In this document: positions 23,364-34,727 of the stretch, one piece after another | Position numbering within the stretch: the first letter of the stretch is position 1 | How the letters are laid out: every line of letters begins with the position of its first letter | DNA from: Letharia columbiana | Taxonomy: Eukaryota; Ascomycota; Lecanoromycetes; Lecanorales; Parmeliaceae | Assembly: GCF_014066305.1 (NCBI RefSeq) | Contig: NW_023501046.1 | Coordinates: 352,001 to 416,000, forward strand | Reading direction: 5' to 3' | Length of the DNA stretch: 64,000 nt | Position numbers and translations under genes: made by a program | Notes under the pieces: generated by a model | The model's input: only the letters and a program-made list of their open reading frames with translations | What the model was told of the DNA's origin: nothing | Database searches by the model: none

Positions 23364-24341
23364 ATGCCATCACCTCCCTCTCCTCCCCACGACTCCGTCT
23401 ACGCCCAGCTCATCGCCGCCCTCCATCCGTCGCCCCCGGTAGTGCTGGAAGTCGAGATCCTACCCTCGAGCTTCCCGCCCCAACTCTTGCACGAGTCCGC
23501 GGCCGTCGGCGTCCCAAAGTCGCTCCTGGTACCACTCTACCTCACAGCTCGCAAGACCTTCTTCGATCATGTCTCGTCCCGTGACTCGGACTCCTATCCC
23601 GCAGCGCTGCAAGCGACGGCCGTGATACTGCTCTTCGATCCCAACCACCTTACGGCAGCCAACTTCAGGAAGCGGCATATCCAGCGCTTCTCCGGCGAAC
23701 GGAGCGAGAACGACTACAATGACCGGGATCTTGGAAACTTGGCAGACGCCGTACGACATGAGTTAAACTTTCTGGAAATTCTGGTCACGAGTCCGTTGAG
23801 CAAACATGCCAAATCTTCTACGCTTTGGGCGCAACGCCTGTGGACTGGGCAGAATTTCTTCCCGTTAGATCTGCAAGAGCATGCAGCTGACGAGGCGATT
23901 CAGGTGATGATCACGGGAAATGGTATAAAAAGCTTCTGGGACGAGGAATTGGTAATTGTGATGAAGGCTGGAGAGAGGCATCCGAGTAATTACTACGCCT
24001 GGCAGTATGCGAGACAGCTCTTCACTTCCATCCGGTTTGAACATCCTGGATTTAAGGATAGAAGACACGGGGTTAGGGTATTGCTGTATGACAGTATTGG
24101 GCTAGTGCATGGGTGGTGCTTGATGCATCCGAGGGATATCTCGGGATGGGCTTTCTTGGTCTTCCTGCTTGAGCAGCTGCGCGATGAAGGTTGCGACGAA
24201 GGGGACAAGACAAAGGTATCTGAAGATGAAATATTGATATCTGCATCGGAGACCAAAGAATTTGCAAAAAAATATGAGTGGAAGGGAGAGAGTATCGAGT
24301 GGTTCCTGAAGGCCATGAAAACGCTGGATATCGACGATTGA
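23364..24341 (+). CDS. Protein prenyltransferase alpha-subunit repeat protein (PTAR1-like)
   Basis: Single exon, 325 residues. It carries the helical repeats of protein prenyltransferase alpha subunits: SKHAKSSTLWAQRLW (about 150-165) and ERHPSNYYAWQYARQL (about 208-223) show the K-x-Ser-x-x-x-W-x-x-R and H-P-x-N-Y-x-x-W signatures, with a further weaker repeat around HPRDISGWAFLVFLL (about 253-267). The N-terminal 90 residues are less conserved. True alpha subunits (Ram2, Bet4) keep five to six canonical repeats; this divergent set places it closer to PTAR1, whose animal member is linked to Golgi Rab geranylgeranylation. Activity cannot be inferred. The start at 23364 is the first in-frame ATG after the shared promoter. 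Confidence 0.78.
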   Translation: MPSPPSPPHDSVYAQLIAALHPSPPVVLEVEILPSSFPPQLLHESAAVGVPKSLLVPLYLTARKTFFDHVSSRDSDSYPAALQATAVILLFDPNHLTAANFRKRHIQRFSGERSENDYNDRDLGNLADAVRHELNFLEILVTSPLSKHAKSSTLWAQRLWTGQNFFPLDLQEHAADEAIQVMITGNGIKSFWDEELVIVMKAGERHPSNYYAWQYARQLFTSIRFEHPGFKDRRHGVRVLLYDSIGLVHGWCLMHPRDISGWAFLVFLLEQLRDEGCDEGDKTKVSEDEILISASETKEFAKKYEWKGESIEWFLKAMKTLDIDD

Positions 24342-24637
24342 AGTACGGAGATATTGCCGGAAACCCCCAGGTCTTGTGGTTAAAGTCGTGCTCTTTAAAT
24401 CTCAGTTGTGTCCCTAACCTAGGATATCTAGCTTCTCAGGCCTGTTCGATGTGTAATCGACAGCTCGCTTTTCCAAATGCTCCATATTAAGAGTACATCG
24501 CTCTTCAGTGAATGCCATTAGTATCGCTCTCTGTCCAAGAGAAATCTAACGATAGACTCTATGCATCCAAGAGCCGCCTTCAAATTCGGACATTATTTCA
24601 TCATCATTCAAAATGTAGCATCCCTGTGTACTGTGTG

Positions 24638-27600
24638 CTATGATGGCGGTGACTGTGCGAGCCCGTTCATTGCCCCGTTGGGTCCTAACATGCTTGGTAT
24701 CGGCTTTCTCGTGGCCTTGACGGTATTTATTCGCGGTACACCTTGGAGGACACGGGGTTCTTTCATCAAAGTAGGATCGAGTTTCGCAGGGACTGAAAGG
24801 TAAAAGATTAGCGAGCAGCCTTTGAGAACCTTGACACCCAAAGCAGTATTTGATAGGAGAGGCCTACCTCTCGTAATGATTGCTCTCACATCCCCAGGAA
24901 TTCGACCTTTGGGTGGTGTGGCGGCTGCTGTTCTCCAAAGATGATCATATGTGTCAGAGAGAAAGTCCGTCTTCGATTTGCTAAACATAGATGCCCGGCC
25001 CCGGTTCCTCTTTGAAAGGATCATCTGATCAAAGAGCATGATCGACGGGTCACTGGCTGGCTTCGATTCACGTTCGTGAATGAACTCGTTGAAGCCTATG
25101 CAGATATTAGCAGACACACATCCGCTCTACGATCGGATACTTACCTTGCGTCTGCTGCAACACCTGCATGTACTCAGCATTCTCATGGGGCAGACTCTTC
25201 AAGAACCCAGTCATATTGAAGCCATAAAGCAAGCCAGCCTTCTTTTGCTCCTTATTTGGAGGCGACAGGAACTTCCTGTACGTATAGAACAGAGCTGCAA
25301 AGCATCGTGCAAAGGCCGCGCGCACTTGCTCTGGGTGGAAAGCCGCAGGGCAAACAATGCAGACCTGCTGAGCACACCTACCATGAGCGTTGATGCCGCA
25401 TCCAGTACATCTATAGATGCCATCCTCAGCCTTGTCATCGCAGATGGTGCACACAGAGCGGTCGTCATGATATCTCCACTGGAGGCAGTGACCTTCAACC
25501 CAATTGGTACCATCGGAGTTCCGCACGGGCTGCATCAGCATGTTCGGCATTACCGTTGAGGCTGCCAGCGTGGACTGAGCATAAATGGATGGGGCATAGC
25601 TTGACATGGCGTAATTTCCTGTACCTATAGTTGTTGTCGAATGGCTCGAAGAGTGGTTACTGAATGGTACGCTGGGCCGTCTGTTGATGGGGTTTCGATC
25701 AGGAGCATACGTTGAGCTCCTTTTAGAAGCGGTCTCGAAATGCCCGGATCGTTTTCCGCGAAGGCTGGCTTGAATGGCAAAGCCAGAGTCGCTCCGGGAG
25801 GTTGGTGTGAGTGGTAGAGGTGGGAACGAGGTCGAGGTCGGTGAAAGCTTTGGGGAAGGAGGCGTACTGCCTTTTGCTGTAGAACTCGTCGATGGCCGTT
25901 GACTTTCTATCTTGTCACTCTTTGGGGGTTGGAAAGCGTTGAAGACGAGAGACTTCGCTGAGAGATTGGAACCACTGTCTCCAAACGAAGTTGAGTCAAG
26001 GCCAACATACTTTGCCAAGAAAGTTGATTGTGGCATGCCGGTAAAGACTTGAGGATTCTCAGATGAGAAGTTATCAAACGGAAAAGCCTCGATCGCATAA
26101 GCCGGTGGTCCTTTCGGAACCCCAAATCTATTATGATGTGGCGCGGCCAGCTGAAGCAAAGACGTCAATTTCCGTCGCTGTTGCTTTGGCATAGGTGTTG
26201 GTCTTGTAGTCGACTCGATCTCGTCCTGGTCTAGATCAACGAGTATGAAGTCGTCTTCTGGAAGCTCGACTTTTTCATACCCACGTTCAATACCGACAAT
26301 GTAAGGGCAAGGGGCTTCGAGAGCTTGGATAAGTCTTGCTGGAAGCACTGGAATGAAGATACCACACCAAGTCAGAGGATATAGAAGCTCGACGAGGGCC
26401 TTGGATGCAAGATGAAGCATGGAAGTATGAGAAGATAGGAGGATAATGCGAGACTCGGCCAAAGCGAACTCGATTCAACGTCAGCAGAAGATCCCCCAAA
26501 GGTGATAGCACATACCTCAAGAAGAACCACTATGTTTGGAATAGACAATGCTCGAAAGAGCGCATAGAGATCAGTCTATCCACAGTCAGTATTGAATCTC
26601 TCAATTGGCACCCAATTCTGTACATTTCTGGAGCCTGGAATCTCATTGACGGCTTCCTTCCTGGCAAACAAGCGAAGCTCCCTGATCGATACCTCCACTT
26701 GAGTTTTAGAGGAAATCGGACTCAACGCCTCAGCGCAGAGATTTACAACATATCTCTCCAAAGGTTGCCACATCCCAATTCTCGGTGAGCTTGGGGGAAC
26801 TCGTACAATACTTCCATCAGCCATTGGTACCACTACCGCTTTGAGCCATTCTTTCCAAAAGCTCGTTAGGTACGGATCGCGCCCAAGAATGCCATATGAT
26901 CGCGGTATCCAAAGGCCGGTTTCGCCATTGGTTAGGCCTTCGATCTTTGCTGCAGCACCGTGCCTCACCGGTCGAAGCAGATCCGCCATCAGACCTATCT
27001 TCTCCTCCACAGCACTAATGTCGTCTTCAAGTTCCTCTCTTGCTGAAGATCCAGAGTCCACTGTTGGCAAGCGTGCGAGTAACCTTGATAGTCTGATCCT
27101 CTCAACGGCGAGCCGCTCTCCTAGACTGCTTGCTAGCTCTCGCTCCTCGTCCGTCATGTTGTCTCGCCTCCACTTCTCACATTCTCGTTCCAGCTCTCCA
27201 GACGCCCGCTCATTGAGAGGAATCCACACAATTATGCAAATGCCGTAGAGCCGTGAATTGTCGCTAGAGGTCATTGCGAAGCCATGCCATGTCGCACGCG
27301 GTCGCTCATCTGCCGAGACGATGTGGATATCATTCGCAAATGCAAACATTGGGACGTAGTCTGGGAAAGTCCCTCTTCGCTTGGTCTCCTCCACCATGCT
27401 TCTGGGGGGATACCGGTCTAGAAGCACTGGTTCGAACCTTCGCTTCAAAGGATGGGTGTTGACCTCGTCATTCAAAGGCTGAGGGCTGGGTATGACAGAG
27501 TTGTAGTTGCTCAATCGTTTGGACGTTCGAACCGAGGCTGCATACAAACGAGGATCAGTACCCTTTGGGACAATTCACATCGATTCGCTAGGGATGCTGT

Positions 27601-28285
27601 AATTGCAGATGATAGGACAGGGGGTTTACCGACATTGTCTCTTGACAGATGACTGCCTCTTCATACTGTTCATATCCCGAAAGGAGATCCGCCTCCGTAT
27701 GCTCCCAACTCCCGACTTAAGACCGGCTGCATCTTCATTGACAATTTTCTGTGTTTTGGGCCGAGCCCTAGGCCTGTTGGGCACCACCGCCCCTGCGCTG
27801 AGGGTCAAATCCGACAGAAAGGAGTCTCGTTGGGAAGCAAATTTCTTCAAGGCATTTTCAAAGTCCGTGTCGCTAAGCAGGCGGCCGTTGCCGTTGACCT
27901 GGGACCCCTTGATTGTAGTACTACTTCGGTTGCTGTCTGTGCCCTTCCTCTCCGGGGAAAGGGATAAGGATGATATTGACAAGCGTGCTTCGTCCGAGAG
28001 GTTTGACAGGCGCTGGTACGAATTTCTCTTGGCCTTCTTGTTTGTTGCACCTTTTAGGTCCCCTTCGGCTTCGGCAGCCCTGTCCTCCTCAATTGTAGGC
28101 TCGACAGGCGCTGTAGGGGCAAGGTCCGTGGGCTCTTCATCCTTCCCCCAACGAAGTTGATAACTCTCAACACCTGTAAAGGTGTTAGGGAGAGATGCAA
28201 TAGGCAAGAAGGGTCACGTACCTGCTATGAAGAACCAGTCACTGAGGGGGAAATTGGAGGTGTCTATGATCTGCGTCGGAGCCAT
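24638..28285 (-). CDS. DENN-domain protein with C1-like zinc finger
   Basis: Probable Rab guanine-nucleotide exchange factor. Seven exons: 28285-28222, 28173-27634, 27537-26624, 26575-26516, 26468-25145, 25095-24868 and 24792-24638, giving 1,094 residues. It starts with APTQIIDTSNFPLSDWFFIAGVESYQLRWG. uDENN: HPLKRRFEPVLLDRYPP onward (about 229-290). cDENN: IPNIVVLLEFALAESRIILLSS through LVELLYPLTWCGIFIPVLP and PCPYIVGIERGYE (about 516-600). A Ser/Pro-rich linker follows. C1-like finger: HCLQWRYHDD...CTICDDKAEDG-x-x-RCTGCG-x-x-AHGRCAQQVC (about 872-920). dDENN-like helices end the protein. The 60-nt fourth exon resolves an apparent stop at 26578. The third splice (donor T/GTCGGT, acceptor TATGCAG) is the least certain. 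The target Rab is unknown. Confidence 0.85.
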
Positions 28286-29880
28286 TGGAGTGGGCTCGAT
28301 GCTGTCAAGGGTTAACGAGTGTGGGGGAAGCAACTGCAAAGTGAGAGGGTTTTTGCCCGGGCTTCATGTCATAGATACCCTCTCTCTGTTGGATGGTCCG
28401 TCAGGCCTATGGTTGTGCTCGTAATGACTGTGGTAGATTGGCGCGACTTTTGCAAATCAAGGATGATGAGTGGGCCCCATATGCAAGCATGAGAAGTTGC
28501 ATATGTCTTGACGGCGGACAATGCACCCACAACCGTGGTGGTCGTGATAGTGGTACTGATATTGATAGGGACGAGTCGATAGGGGAGCCAAGCCTGCCGC
28601 GCGCTGCTTCAAAACGGCCCTTTGGAGCTTGGCCTACCTCATTTGTGTCCTTTAGTTTGTACTGCAGCGCTTATGTAGGTACCTTACAGTACGGTACTAT
28701 GGTACTCGTCTCGAGGGAATTGTGCCATATTTTATCAGTCATCAGGCAAAGCATATCTATCATCAACTTCCCCGCAATCAATATTCGTACTTTACTTTAA
28801 TTTCCAGGGATCATCAGGACGATCTTCTGACGGGCACCGGGGAGCAATCTTTGCCCTGCCAATTGCCTGCCACGAGTGCTGATCGAGCAGCTAAAGGAGC
28901 GTTGGGGAGGTCACGGAGCTTTCCGTTAAGGCTTAATTTTTATGACAGGTTGCATAATAATGATATGTATTATGTGAGTTACCCGTATTATTCGAATCCG
29001 ACAGATCGGAATAGGAGAGGCTCTACGCGGTTATCTACCAGTACAAGCGGGGATGAGTAGGTGGAGGACAGGGATAAAAGAGTTAAAGACTGAGAGATTA
29101 TTCTATTGGACAGAAGTCAATACGTGTACCGTACCTACCTTACGCCTGCTACCCTAGCGTTTTAAGCTTGTCCGAGCACTTCTGAGCTAAAAGTACATTA
29201 CTTTACAAGTTCCATCTATCTATAGATTTTCTTATTTACTTTATTGTCCCGAGCAACTCTGCTTGGTCCCATCATTTTCTAACGCATGCGTAAAGTATCA
29301 TTCTTCAAAAGTGAAATAATGTCACAACCCGCAACGTGGAAGCCTTCCACAACTTTCATACCCCCACCAGATCCAAGGAATATGATTTCGAAAAGGGGAA
29401 ACGCGTGGCCTTCAGGGGCTAGCAAAGGCTTGGTCGTTTCCAGTCTCGTGCATCTCAGCGTTGAGCTCTGCGAATATAGGTAGGTAGGTAATTGGATAGT
29501 TGCAGCTACAAGTGAGACATGCTTGCACCTTTGAGCAGTCGTGATGAGTGCGCTTTCGAGATGGATGCCCACTATCTACTTTACAGAGTGGGGTTGCCGA
29601 GGATCTAGCTTTCGGCAGTACCTGCCTTCTGCAATGTCTCTGAACGCTGCTACGACTTTCAACGTCGGACAATTTGCAGGTCGCCTTAGCCGATATGACC
29701 GGATGCAACGACAGCATCTAGTGAAAAGCATGAGCTAGGTATCTTAGAGCAAATGATCGAGCCTCAGCAAGCACCAGTGTCGGCCTTCAGCACATAGCGA
29801 CTATAGCCAGAGATTGTCCTGGACTCTTGACCGCTCGAAAGTCGACAGGAAGCGACCAAGTCTCGATCCTGAGGCGATCT
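28286..29880. other. Gene-free interval upstream of the DENN gene
   Basis: 1.6 kb. Frames at 28722-29060 (+) and 29279-29717 lack recognisable features. GTACC/GGTAC-rich palindromic clusters lie at 28674-28705 and 29121-29145. No gene supported. Confidence 0.5.
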
Positions 29881-31231
29881 TCAGAAGTAGCCTAGTCCAC
29901 GACGTCGTACCCAGTGCTGGTGATAGGTCGAATAATCTCGTGCTCCTGATAAGCCCAACTCTCCAGCTACATTTACGTATCCCTCGCCGTTGACTTCTCC
30001 GGCGTTCTTAACTCGCTCGAGCGATTCCTCGTCTCTCTTCCATGGTGTACGGCTGAGAGGGCATCAGATAAGTTTTTTTTTTCATTTTCGCAGCATCGAG
30101 GACCGACTTACCAATACACACATCGAATCTCTTTCCCAGCTTGGCTCCTTGCCCACTGCTCAAAGCAGTCCTTGTGCAAGTTATTTCCGCATGCAGCACG
30201 GCACCAGACAATGGAGTCCTCTGTTTCCGCCTCAAGTTCGGTGAAGCAAATTGGGCAATCACCGGAGACTTCTTTACGATTGGAAGGTGCATCGGAAGAG
30301 GCAGACGTCGACGCGGTTGCGGGTGCAGCGGCGAATATCTCACGCAATTCCTTGAGAATTAGACCACAATTAGTGGCTAGATGAATTTCTCGGACCTAAA
30401 TCGGACATACAGAGGAGAGAAAGGCGAGTTGGTATTGTAGATGTTCAGGGGCTCTGAGGACGTTGTGCAAAACCTTCGGTAGGCGATTAGCGATTTATCT
30501 AAAATCACAGGTTGCTGGACAGCTATACATATACAATGTGCTTACACTGATTGCCCTGCCTGCTATCTGGACATGTGCAACTGGGTAGCTGGCAGATAGT
30601 AATCCTGTAGACGTTGCCCGTAGTGCCTGCAAGATCCTGGATTACAAATTCGCAGTCAGTATTGCCTATTTGTAGAGATATATCGAGCCTTGGAACATAT
30701 ATCGAGAGTGAAGTCTCCTGAGGCATGTCTCAAGACTCAAGGTTTGCTCCAAAAGGGAAAATATGGGCTCCGAAAATACGTACAATTGTCTCTTCGGGAA
30801 TCTCTATGGTGCCCCCGCGCGTTCGATCAATGACAAACATCCTGCAAGCCATGGTTTGTCCTGATGTTGTACCCAGTGTTTTGCGGCTCTCACCTCTGAG
30901 TAGTTGCTCGATTCAGCCTCTCAAGGTAGCTTGACGAGGCATGTGGTCGAAACCTCCTCGATCGCTTCTCTTCATTTTGTGCTTTGCGAGCGGATGCACC
31001 CTTATTTTTCTTGGCCGGTGGGGAGTGAGCCTGATTTTCGTCTTCCTGTGTCAGGTCCATGACCTGTCCTTTGCTCTTAGGAGTGGGTGTGGCGGCTCTC
31101 TTTCGCTTCTTCGAGGCGGTGGGTACAAAGCATGCTGCCTTATCCACTGGCGATGTCGCATGATCTTCTATTATACCTTCTGAATGGATACAGGAGGTGT
31201 CTATGCGGTGTGACGGTGACTCGCAGGGCAT
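29881..31231 (-). CDS. SWIM-finger plus RING-finger protein
   Basis: Likely E3 ubiquitin ligase. Six exons: 31231-30894, 30841-30784, 30636-30529, 30473-30411, 30350-30112 and 30052-29881, giving 325 residues. The N-terminal 110 residues are basic and disordered (KKRKRAATPTPKSKGQ). MFVIDRTRGGTIEIPEETI leads to a SWIM motif, CTCPDSRQGNQCKHIVYV (C-x-C...C-x-H), about 151-168. LQYQLAFLSSELREIF is followed by a RING, DCPICF...CRAACGNNLHKDCFEQW...CVYCRTPW, with the last Cys created by the exon 5/6 junction. The tail ends HQHWVRRRGLGYF. The SWIM-RING pairing resembles ZSWIM2/MEX-type ligases; I know similar ascomycete proteins without a name. Exon 4 is only 63 nt. A TATA-like box sits just upstream. 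Confidence 0.85.
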
Positions 31232-31603
31232 TAGGTTGCCGATTTGTAGGAGATCCGGAGGTCGAAGATTTTATATGCTCGACAATTAGAACGGCCAGCT
31301 AGGCATATCAACCCCAAAACCGAGATGAACGCGGAGACGATATCATGGGATTTGTAGAAGCACTCCAACAATGTCGGTAATTATTTGGTGAGGGAGTGGA
31401 AAGTAAACAGAGTTGTATGATGTCATAAAAGCCCCAACCCTAGATACTCGACTAGCTCCAAAAGCGACTAAAGCATACCTCAGGATACGACGTACCAACC
31501 CGTTTATCAAGAGCTTACTATAAATCTGACGTCGGACTACTTTTGCCTCGGAAATGGCTGATCTTGCGTGTCCAATAATGATGTGAGGTTGTCTGTTTCA
31601 ATT
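31232..31603. promoter_or_regulatory. Divergent promoter SWIM-RING/TRAPPC13
   Basis: 372 bp between opposing start codons. On the minus strand a GCATATAAAAT box (31268-31278) lies about 40 bp upstream of the SWIM-RING ATG, so its leader would be very short, or this is not the functional box. Confidence 0.45.
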
Positions 31604-32701
31604 ATGGAAGCGCCTCGAGAGCCACACTCAGTGTCCTTGAAAGGTGCGTGCATCTTTTCCAGATCCACATTGAATAATGACTGATAACATCAGTTTTGCG
31701 GTAAGTCACCATAGATCCTTGTACTGGCGATTTCTAAGGGTTTGGAAGACTGTCGAGACCGTCTCTATCGCAACATTTTCCTCTTCCGCTCCCACCAAAA
31801 CAATCCGCATTATATATCGATCACCACGCAGCACTTGACCGTGAACCTAGCGAGACTGACGACCACTTCTTACTCAATTCCGTTGTATGTTGATGATTGA
31901 TCCAAGCAATCCCGTTCTTACTTACTTGTACTACAGCTCACTTTACCTCCGGCTTTTGGTTCTGCATACGTCGGAGAGACTTTCTCATGCACATTATGTG
32001 CAAACAACGAACTTTCAGCAGACTCTGAGCGTCAAGTCACGTCCGTAAGGGTAGACGCCGAAATGCATGCGCCGTCCGGTATCAACACCCTTGAAGTGTC
32101 CCCGGCTGACCAGGAAGCTGTAAAAGTGGACCCTGGGGAATCCTTGCAAAAAATCGTCCGTTTTGAGCTTAGAGAAGAGGGTAACCATACTCTTGCCGTG
32201 AACGTGAGCTACTCTGAAACTACGGTCTCCAAAGACCAGTCTGCGTCCAGTGGGCGTGTCAGGACTTTCCGCAAATTGTACCAATTTGTTGCACGGCCTT
32301 GCCTTGGTGTGCGGACGAAGGTGTCAATCCTACCATCTGCGGACTCTGGTGACTCTCAATCACGGGCAGCGAGATATGCCCTCGAGGCCCAATTAGAGAA
32401 TTTTGCGGATGGGACAATTACGCTCGAGACAGCTACTCTCAATCCAAAACCGGCGTTCATATCCACATCTCTCAATTGGGACGCGAAGGGATTAGGCATG
32501 CGCCATAGTGACAAGCCCAGTATGGCGCCCCGGGACGTGTTGCAGATCGCCTTCCAAGTCGAGCAGCAAAAGGATGGTCCAGGTAAAGAAGTAACAAAGG
32601 ATGGCAGGACTCTGCTCGGGAATTTGGATATTCAGTGGATGACTGTCATGGGAGACAGGGGGTTTTTGAGCACTGGTTGGCTAACAACGAAGAAGAAATG
32701 A
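31604..32701 (+). CDS. TRAPPC13: TRAPP complex subunit 13 (DUF974 family)
   Basis: Subunit of the TRAPP vesicle-tethering/Rab-GEF complex at the Golgi and on autophagic membranes. Exons 31604-31643, 31694-31700, 31749-31884 and 31937-32701 give 315 residues. The second exon is only 7 nt: it supplies the middle of the conserved SLKVLRLSRPSL segment (residues 11-22), with a perfect GTAAGT donor after it. The beta-sandwich body follows: LTLPPAFGSAYVGETFSCTLCANNE (about 62-86), HTLAVNVSYSE, the RTFRKLYQFVARPCLGVRTK strand and the C-terminal MGDRGFLSTGWLTTKK, all typical of the family. The last exon is uninterrupted, 765 nt. Without the micro-exon the N-terminal motif cannot be read in frame. Role is by family. 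Confidence 0.88.
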
Positions 32702-32993
32702 GACGTTCCGCCTTACCCCAGGAAGTTGAGACTATAGGTTGTTGCGTCCTATGGCTACGATCTGTTATGTTTTCCCTCAAAATGGTCTTCAGCTTCTGTC
32801 CGTTCGGGCCCCTGCGACGATTGGCTAATGCAAAAGAAGGACTTTAACCTCTGTCGGCCTCAAATATATCGGAAATTCTTCTTTCAATTTACGACAAAGC
32901 CGCTTTCTGCTCATGACAGGCAGTCTTGCAAACACTTTCGGTTCGTGCATAGCTTGTTCAAGAACCCTTTTCTAGAGCCTCTCGTATTCCCTG

Positions 32994-33356
32994 CTACTTT
33001 TCCATGCTACTGATACCTAGCATTTCCAACCACAAAGTTTCTGACGCATGCTAACGTTGCGGTGAGTTGGTCGTATAACACAGCATGGCCAGCACCCAGG
33101 AAGCCTTACTTATGAGGTCCTCTCTCTGGGCTCGTGCCTCTGCTTCGAACAGCGAGGGAAACAGTCCATTGGTGGTGGTATTGGGAATGGGAAGGATGCC
33201 AGCACAACTTGTTGGCAAGTCGAAGCTGACATCGGGAAGAGTTCCTACAATGTATTTATTGGCATTGAAGCCCAAGTCAAGATTTGTAGGGCAGTTGTCG
33301 TCAGCACTGTGAGCAAAAGTAGCACAGATCAACAACCATGAGATAGAGAAAGCCAT
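32994..33356 (-). pseudogene. Probable decayed N-terminus of a serine carboxypeptidase (S10)
   Basis: A frame from 33356 begins with a convincing signal peptide (MAFSISWLLICATFAHS, then ADDNCPTN). The next 65 residues read like the start of secreted S10 carboxypeptidases: FDLPTSCAGILPIPNTTTN, then LFPSLFEAEA where the family has LFFW-x-FEAEA. If a 69-nt intron (33109-33041) is removed, the following exon reads LWLEMLGISSMEK and then stops, where S10 enzymes have the IWLNGGPGCSS block. The Gly-rich block is damaged and nothing downstream resembles the catalytic Ser/Asp/His regions. So either a truncated relic or a novel short secreted protein of about 97 residues that happens to resemble S10. 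The family match is by memory and needs a search. Confidence 0.42.
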
Positions 33357-34363
33357 GGAGTAGATAAAGTCGTGTCTAGTATGTGAGAGATAAGTAGATG
33401 ACTTAACAAAGTAGTATGTGAAATGGTTGGAGATGCCGAAAGCGAGGTGTTACAACGAGAAGCAGAGTAGGTGCAGGCCCATAATCTTTACCTCCGCCAG
33501 CAGCCGCTCCGTGTGTCATTTGAGGATCGGAAGGTATTTGTCTTGAGGGTTTGGCCCTGCAAGACTAGCATTAAGAGGCCATACGAAGCATCATGGAAGT
33601 CTGTCTTGTCGTTACCATTTTAGGCGGAGGCTTTCAAAGCGCCAGCGGATGCGTCCATTTTTGATCACCGTCAAGCGCGAAGTCTATTTGGAAAGCAAAG
33701 GATATCAAACCGTGCCTTTTTGTGAAGGAGGAAAACCCTCGTTCCGGAGCGCGGAGTTGAGGGAGTTGCAGATGAGGTGACGGAAAACGAGCATTTTTGT
33801 TTCGTTGCCCTGGCATGATTCATGTACTAGTACGTCCAATGCGGAGCATTTTGGAGGTCTCATGTGACGATAAAGGCAAGCGCAGTAGAAGAGGTTACCC
33901 CAACACTCATTGCCTTCCTTAATTGCTCTGGTTTGACAATGTGTTCGAGCAATGAATTCGGTGCTGCTGCTACCTACTATTACGAGTAGAGTAATCAGTA
34001 ATCGTAATAATAAAGTACCTACCTTATCGTAATGAAAGCTTGCTAGGTTAAGGTAAGGCCTCGGACTCCACTCACACTCCAACTCACACTCAGCCCTACG
34101 AGTAAGGGAAATTCGATGAGGCGACAAGGCGAGAGCCGAGGAGGCTGAGGAGGAGTAGCCTCACCCGACTGTGGGGCCACGGGGCGTGCTTGTGCATGAA
34201 TACGAAGTACTTACGGATACCTTAGTACTTCATCGTTGTAAATGTACTTGTGATAATTATAGCTAATGTATAACTTAGGTACTGAACAGATGTGATTTAC
34301 CTATTTACTGTACGCACTTGGGTACTACTCGGATACCTCACCTCACGCATGTCAGAAGGGTCC

Positions 34364-34442
34364 TTGCATTGCTTTTGCATGTGCAGTTGCATTTGCAGTA
34401 GCATTTGCAGTAGCATTTGCATTCGCATTGGTATTTGCATTG
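34364..34442. repeat. Degenerate TTGCAGTAGCAT minisatellite
   Basis: Six to seven units of 6-12 bases based on GCATTTGCA(G)TA, in one orientation. Unit drift (TTTGCAG, TTCGCAT, GGTATTTGCAT) indicates an old array. It lies in non-coding DNA. Confidence 0.8.
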
Positions 34443-34650
34443 GCCCGCTTCTTTTCTTCTCTACCTTAAGTCTACCCGTATCCCGTACATAGGTACATTA
34501 CCGTACTTAGTATACCCCTCGATCCGTACCGCGTAAACACTTCTCCTATGTTGTAATCTACAAAGTAAAACCAACTCTTCATCGAATCATCACGGCATAT
34601 GTGCACCACCACCACCACCTTAAGTAGTAATCACTTGTTAGCAAAACCCG

Positions 34651-34727
34651 GTGTCAAAGTGTCAAAGTGTCAAAATATCAAAACATCTAAATGGTCAAAA
34701 AATCTAAATGTTAAAATGTCAAAAAGC
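34651..34727. repeat. Degenerate GTCAAAGT/ATCTAAAT repeat
   Basis: Eight to nine consecutive units of 8-10 bases of the form (G/A)TCAAA(A/G)T or (A)TCTAAAT. The first three are almost identical and later ones drift. Non-coding. Confidence 0.75.

Noticed and set aside
26576..26624. In-frame TAG within the DENN gene, a possible pseudogene sign
   Set aside because: A 48-nt intron (26623-26576) with GTACAG donor, TACTGAC branch point and GGATAG acceptor removes it and joins conserved PGSRN to TDLYALFRALSIPN.
34364..34442. CRISPR-like array
   Set aside because: Units are contiguous and drift without spacers, and the organism is a fungus; it is a minisatellite.
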